Shown here: positions 58,990-64,000 of the stretch, piece after piece | Position numbering within the stretch: position 1 is the stretch's first letter | How the letters are laid out: every line of letters starts with the position of its first letter | Assembly (NCBI GenBank): GCA_947000775.1 | Contig: CAMQGK010000341.1 | Span: forward strand, 5,569,501 to 5,633,500 | Direction: 5' to 3' | Source: Pterois miles | Taxonomy: Eukaryota > Chordata > Actinopteri > Perciformes > Scorpaenidae | DNA length: 64,000 nt | The notes under the pieces: model-generated | What the model was told of the DNA's origin: nothing | The model's input: only the letters and a program-made list of their open reading frames with translations | Databases searched by the model: none | Position numbers and translations under genes: made by a program

Positions 58990-59300
58990 CTCAGTCCAGT
59001 GTTGACAGTACATGATATTCCATTAATCTGCCTAATGAAAATTTAACCAGTGTTATAAACAAATAATTGGCCATTATCCTCTCAAAGATCCCGAATAAAT
59101 TACTTGGGCGTTTTTCATGGCTTCTGAAAGAAGAAGAAGCCGGCCCCTCCTGATTGATGTTGGAATAAATGCGGGGCCGGCTCCGACGCTGCGAGTGGGT
59201 CTCGGCTAAGCCTGTGATTGACTTAATGAGAGTCTTTGGGGTGAGTAAATGTTCCAAATTGCTCAGTCATTAGCTTTTGCTCGGCTGTCTGAAGATACCC
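58990..59300. other. candidate conserved non-coding element
   Basis: Contains gatattccattaatctgcct, aatgaaaatttaaccagtg, caaataattggccattatcc and gtgattgacttaatgagagt. Dense in homeodomain-type cores, no repeat similarity. Conservation is inferred only. Confidence 0.3.
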
Positions 59301-60419
59301 CCGGATCTGCAGCGCGGGTCTCTCCTCTTGTACCATTCCGCCTGCAATTACATTTTCATTTAGAGCAAACCTCTGAAGTCCGATAGGCAGGCCCCTTTTC
59401 ATTATGCTGGCCTCCTTTTTCTTTTTTATCTAAATGGTGTGAAATGTCTCTTCATTTAGACCAATTAAAGTTGAAAAAGACTGCGCTGTAATGAATTATC
59501 ATACAAATTATTTACTTAATGCCACAATCTCTCTCCCTCTCTCCCTCTCCTCCTCTCTCATCCTCCTCTCTCTGGCACCAGGGATGCACAGAGTCAGGCG
59601 GACGGGGAATACGGTGCGAGAGAGGACGTGGTGGGAGTCCACAATGGATCCACTTTGAAATTGAAACTTCCTTCAAAATGATATTTGCTGAGGTTATGTC
59701 TCGCTTTGGCATTTATCTGCGTCTTGCATGAACCGAGCTGTGCATATGGACGGTCTTGGCTAATGGAGGAGGATGGGGAACCCAACATCTGAACAAAGGG
59801 AATAGTATGTCGTCAATATAGCTCATTTCAGATATTTCATTTCAGGAGATGTCTAAGCTCTTCTTAATTAAGGACAAGCTTATGGTTTCAAATTAACTCG
59901 TTTAATTGAAGGGACCGGTTCTTGTCTGCAAGACGGTGTGGAGAATGTCTCCAGTCTCCTTCCGGAGGCTGTTGGCTGACACATAAACACTGGGAGAGTT
60001 CACAACTATCACAGCAGCCCCATCCATACCTCTGGGACCGCCTCTCTCTCTCTCCCTCCTCAGCACTGCCAAAGACTTCCTTCCATTAGCTTTTCACCAG
60101 CAGAACAGCTATTCAGTGCATATTCTCCAGCCATTATTCGTGTCAGCAGCCAATGCACCATATTAGGGCTGTTTTTCACCAGCCGACATAATGGGGAGAG
60201 GAATGAAACGGTATATTTTCTCTCAATGTTTTGTTGTTTTTTTTAAAGCCAGCCTGATCGTGCTGGGTAAAGCTGGTGGAGCTGAAGTGACTTGTCACCA
60301 TGGAGACGGCAGCTTCCACTTCATGCCAGAGCAGTTCAGCTAAAGCCCCGAGATGAGGGGGCAGCAGAAAGGGGCTGCTGGTTTGTCCCCAGCCCTGCCA
60401 CCCTTCGCTTACTACAAAT
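59301..60419. other. gene-free stretch with a TC-rich tract
   Basis: A pyrimidine-rich ctctccctctctcc tract lies at 59528-59574. The following 59640-59780 is non-repetitive. No exon recognised. Confidence 0.45.
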
Positions 60420-60438
60420 GGGGGGGGGGGGGGGGGGG
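60420..60438 (+). repeat. G19 homopolymer
   Basis: Nineteen consecutive G bases; a possible G-quadruplex former and a likely sequencing/assembly length-error site. Confidence 0.95.
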
Positions 60439-63112
60439 AGACCAACCTTAGATGGAAGCCAGATTTGTCACCAGAGGCCATATTTAAAAAAAAAAAAAAA
60501 CTCCCAGCCTGGATAAATTACTTTTACGTCCTGCAAAAAAAAAAAAAAAGTCAGAAATCTATGGGGAAAAATAAACCCAAGAGGGGTCAGTTTCAGAGGA
60601 GGTGTCAAAGTGTTGTTAAACTCACTGGGCAATAATCTTAAGTACTCCATGATTTGCACTAATTGGTATGAAATCACCCACAGTGCTTAACTGCAGCTAC
60701 CGCTTCGCTTTGCTGCGTCTGCTCTATGTCAAGGCCGATTCTTTGTGACAGCCTGGAAATACAAATACAAAATTTGCCATATGGATCGCCCACCTTTGAG
60801 CTTAAGACACAGGTACAAAGAGGGAATGGATTCTCACCAGAAAATCTCCTCTGTTGCTTGTTGCTTTCGTATCAGCGGTGCAGAATACAAGTGATATTTG
60901 CTGTCATTATCAAGGAGCACATAAAAGCGGCAGATCTTCTCTTGTGCAAAGGAAGCTATTTGAAATATTGTGACATGACATGATTTAAACACAATGACAG
61001 GATTGCTGTTTGGCAACTAAGACAAGCAGTTAAAAGTGGAGGGGCGACGAAGTGTCACAGTATTTCCAGATATGTTCATAACACAAAGCAGCAGACATTA
61101 TTAGATTATGACAGCAATAAATTAATGCCGTGAGAGGATACTGTACGAGTCTGATGTCAATACCACCTCACTTAGATCTGTCACGGGATAGCGAGTGTCC
61201 CATATGGCTAGACGAGGCTATTTGCTCTCTCAAACATCAAGCCGTCTGAGTAATCATACCCAAGCACTCATTATGTGTGGCATGCACCCTAATGCATGCT
61301 AATTGCTGCTTATTAATCTAATACTTCCATTAACAGACGTAACTCTTTCTGAAGTGACATATAAACAATATAGGAGCCATTTATAATAAACAATTAAAAG
61401 GAAGGTTGCACTAATATGAATCTGTGCAAGGGCATTAACTAAACGCGATGCAGTTTGAAACCAGTTTGATTGATTAGCGCTCTTTAAGCATTGCCTGTGG
61501 CCCCAGATAACATGAATATAATATAAGGACAGGTTAATCCAAAGTGCTTATGTAAGTAGTTGTAACTTCAGTCCCACTGCAGCTGAAACAAATGTTAAAG
61601 CGGTGACTTCAAGCGAATTTAAACGGCCACCTGTCACGAAATGTTTCAGTCTCGTAGCAGAGTCATGAGTTGTGTTAAGCAGTTAGGTGAAATGATTTAT
61701 AGACCTGCAGGCTAACATTACCTCCCTGTTACTTTAACACAAAAGGCCTTGTTTCTTCAGTATATTAATAACCAAGCCTCACCTAAAAAAAATTAATTTG
61801 AAACTATGCATGCACTCCTGAATAGGAGAGGGTAAAACTATTAATTAAAAGTGGAACAGGTTCTTATTTTAGTGGAAAGTGGAAAAATTACGAGCCTTTG
61901 TTAAGGAAGGCCCAGGAGCAAAGCTTTCATTAGCCTACATGCATGGCAAAAGCAATTCATCAACTGTAATTTTGCCTCAATGGGCAAAAAAGAGGGATCA
62001 ACCTCAGCATGCTATTTATGGAGATTTACGGAAGTCTGGGAAATGCTAATGTGATTAACATTTATCTACAACATGTTTCGAAATGGCCCTCGTGTCCACG
62101 TTTTGCCTTTAAGATTAAGTTATTGCACTTGCTGGTGGAAAAAAGGGGAAAATATAGAGTGATACAGAATCTGCTTTGCAGTGCAAGAGCACACAATGAT
62201 GATTTTTTTTTATTTTTTGTCACATTAGTGGAGGATTTCTTACCCCCCATCCCTCCCCTCTCTCTAAATATCTCTCTTTATGTGTGTCTGTCCCTAGATG
62301 AAGGCGCGGCGAGCAGAGCGGCGCTTTTGTCCTACCGGAGTGTCTCTCTCGAAAATGTGAACTGTTCCACGGATTAGCCGAGCAGAGATTTATTTAATGC
62401 ATCCTCATAGAGTATTGTTGAAATCTATTTTGGGATACGGAGCTTGCCAAGCTCTAAGCCTGGTAATATATGCCTGCTACAGTTTAAGAGAGAGGGTTCA
62501 CAGACCCTCTTTATGTTGGGATCATATGGATCATACAGAGTCATTGAATATGAAAATATTGAGGGCTGGTAGCACATTTATTGTTTTCACACAGGGCCCA
62601 CAGAAGGCTTGTTTCCGTGCCCTCCCTCCCTCTCGTCTCTTGTTTATTTGGCCTGTTTAAATATTTGATGTCCTAGAGAATGATTGTGATATTCACCAGA
62701 TAAGATACTGCACATGCATATGCCATGAGAGGCCCCTATTTAAGATACCGGCTTAAGGTTTCTGAGAGGCCAACAAAGCCACGGATGGAAAAGACTGCAG
62801 TGCATTTGCATTTAAGCAGTGGATTTAGCTGGAGCAGAATGAATACTAATAATGTGTCTAATTTAAAATGCTAAGTATTTACCTTAGAATTTATTCAGCT
62901 GCAAAACCTTATAAATAAAATCAAAAGACTCATTTTTATTCAATATCTATTATAGTGTGTTTACAGCAAAAGAACCGTCTATGTAAATCTCATGAAGCAT
63001 TTACTATAAAATACAATTTACTTTTGGTTAAATTGCGTTAGACCATCGATCAGTTTCAAGTTGCTGATATCAGCAAAGTCTCAACGACTGAACCAACAAT
63101 CCCCAGACTCTG
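60439..63112. other. gene-free, non-repetitive stretch
   Basis: Contains two A-runs (about 60487-60500 and 60536-60549) and otherwise unique sequence. Open frames of up to 122 codons (62009-62377) have no recognisable domain. Blocks such as 61990-62180 look like candidate conserved DNA by composition. Confidence 0.4.
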
Positions 63113-63137
63113 ACTACACTTCCCAGCATGCCTCGGG
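63113..63137 (+). promoter_or_regulatory. ZNF143/SBS-type motif
   Basis: ACTACACTTCCCAGCATGCC followed by TCGGG. The Staf/ZNF143-binding SBS consensus, as I know it, is close to ACTACAATTCCCAGCATGCC with a G-rich end. Only one base differs in the first 20. Such sites are found at vertebrate promoters and loop anchors, together with THAP11 and HCFC1. No coding exon follows nearby, so a distal role or an unseen non-coding transcript is possible. Confidence 0.6.
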
Positions 63138-64000
63138 GGGATAAGGTTTGGACTGCTTCTCCTCACTGTGAACGGGTAGCAATGTGACAGAGAGTGACAC
63201 AAAAGAGGAAAGCCAGGGGGTGTGCAGGAGTGGGGGAGAGGGAGCCGGACAAAAGAGAAGACATGGGCTTTGCACGGAGGACACGATAAAGCCAGGAGCA
63301 TTATCGTCAGTGTGAAAGACGGGGGCCATACTTCAAACGGGATTTTCTCTCCATGACAGGATACTCCGCTGACGCAGAGCAAATAGCTCTCTGTAGCAGT
63401 ATATAGCTTCAGGGCTTCTAGGCTTCTTTGTAAATTCAACAAACTACAATGCAATGATAGGATCTCACGCAGAGAAACCAGAATGCTCAGTGTCAAAATT
63501 ACAGAAAGGTGAATGCAATAGCAGAGAGGAAGAAAATTCACAAGTGAGGAATTAAAAATATATATTTTTTTGTGAATGAGAAAAAGGGGCTTCTTGAATA
63601 AATAAATGAGACTCACTTGAAAGCAATACTGGCAACTGATGCATTATTTTAGCTGCTATAAAGGAGGCTTTAAGCTTTACAAATATGACTCTTGCAAGGA
63701 AGCCACGGGGTTCAATCAATTAGTCTGTGATTATTATTACTTCTGTTGTTATTACTAGTCCCAGCAGCCGGGCTGTTATGGTAACCCTAGACGCGGTCCA
63801 TACTACTAATCCTTGCCCCTTCCCTAACCTTAACCTTTACTCTCTTAATCAACATCATATTCGGAGCAAGTGGGCAAAATATTTACACGTTATCTCCCGC
63901 AGCATTCAGTGAGAATTCGCTTTCACTCTGGGAATTCTCAGCTGGGGTTGTTTTGTGCGCTTGAATGCATCGAAGGAGTGTGTGTGCGTACAGTATGTCC
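63138..64000. other. gene-free stretch after the SBS motif
   Basis: The longest open frame of the window (186 codons, minus strand, 63056-63616) covers most of this but has no domain, and its N-terminal part is a run of AT-rich Ile/Leu/Phe codons. I do not support it as a gene. The rest is unrecognised. Confidence 0.4.

Noticed and set aside
63056..63616. 186-codon open frame on the minus strand, the longest in the window
   Set aside because: No recognisable domain. The first half is AT-rich Leu/Ile/Phe codons and the second pyrimidine-strand Pro/Ser/Leu, as expected from base composition. It also covers the SBS-like motif on the opposite strand.

Overview
The window looks like nuclear DNA of a ray-finned fish, probably a percomorph teleost, from a gene desert or a very long intron. 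No host protein-coding exon was recognised. Open frames are short, the longest being 186 codons without a recognisable domain. The sequence is AT-rich, full of (CA)n and (TA)n microsatellites, and carries many short interspersed repeats that I recognise from teleost genomes. These are a tRNA-headed SINE, a second SINE-like retroposon, hAT-like and other MITEs, and worn 3' ends of non-LTR retrotransposons. Family names are from memory; no database was searched.

Layout. 0-10 kb: a 20-bp minisatellite (845-1024), two copies of a dominant ~660-bp MITE family (called M here) and otherwise non-repetitive DNA. 10-18 kb: a TACTTAAG-type element with a (TA)n run, a LINE reverse-transcriptase tail, a decayed hAT transposon with a recognisable BED-type finger on the minus strand, another M copy, and a (TA)/(CA)/(TG) compound microsatellite. 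19.7-28 kb: a composite region. A block of about 950 bp at 19749-20697 reappears inverted at 26605-27888, where it is interrupted by a SINE-like insertion with a 14-bp target duplication. Between them lie two more M 3' ends and a TIR transposon at 22677-23332. 30-34 kb: a dispersed repeat, several foldback elements and an M copy. 36-45.7 kb: a bipartite repeat, a LINE C-terminal relic, a SINE nested in a DNA element, a hAT-like MITE, a perfect 40-bp hairpin and a 1.2-kb element with long terminal inverted repeats. 47-56 kb: further nested MITEs, including one hAT-type element with an exact 8-bp target duplication (54723-55205), and LINE tails. 56.5-64 kb: mostly non-repetitive sequence with AT-rich homeodomain-type motifs and one strong ZNF143/SBS-type motif near 63113.

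Nothing here forms an operon or pathway. Two things stand out. First, M-family copies repeatedly sit at the edges of duplicated unique sequence: a 418-bp segment shared between 19749-20166 and the middle of the M copy near 27.5 kb, and a 132-bp flank shared between 15086-15217 and 20965-21096. This suggests repeat-guided templated duplication or gene conversion. Second, long non-repetitive stretches rich in TAAT cores resemble the conserved non-coding landscape around developmental regulators. That is an inference only and needs cross-species alignment.
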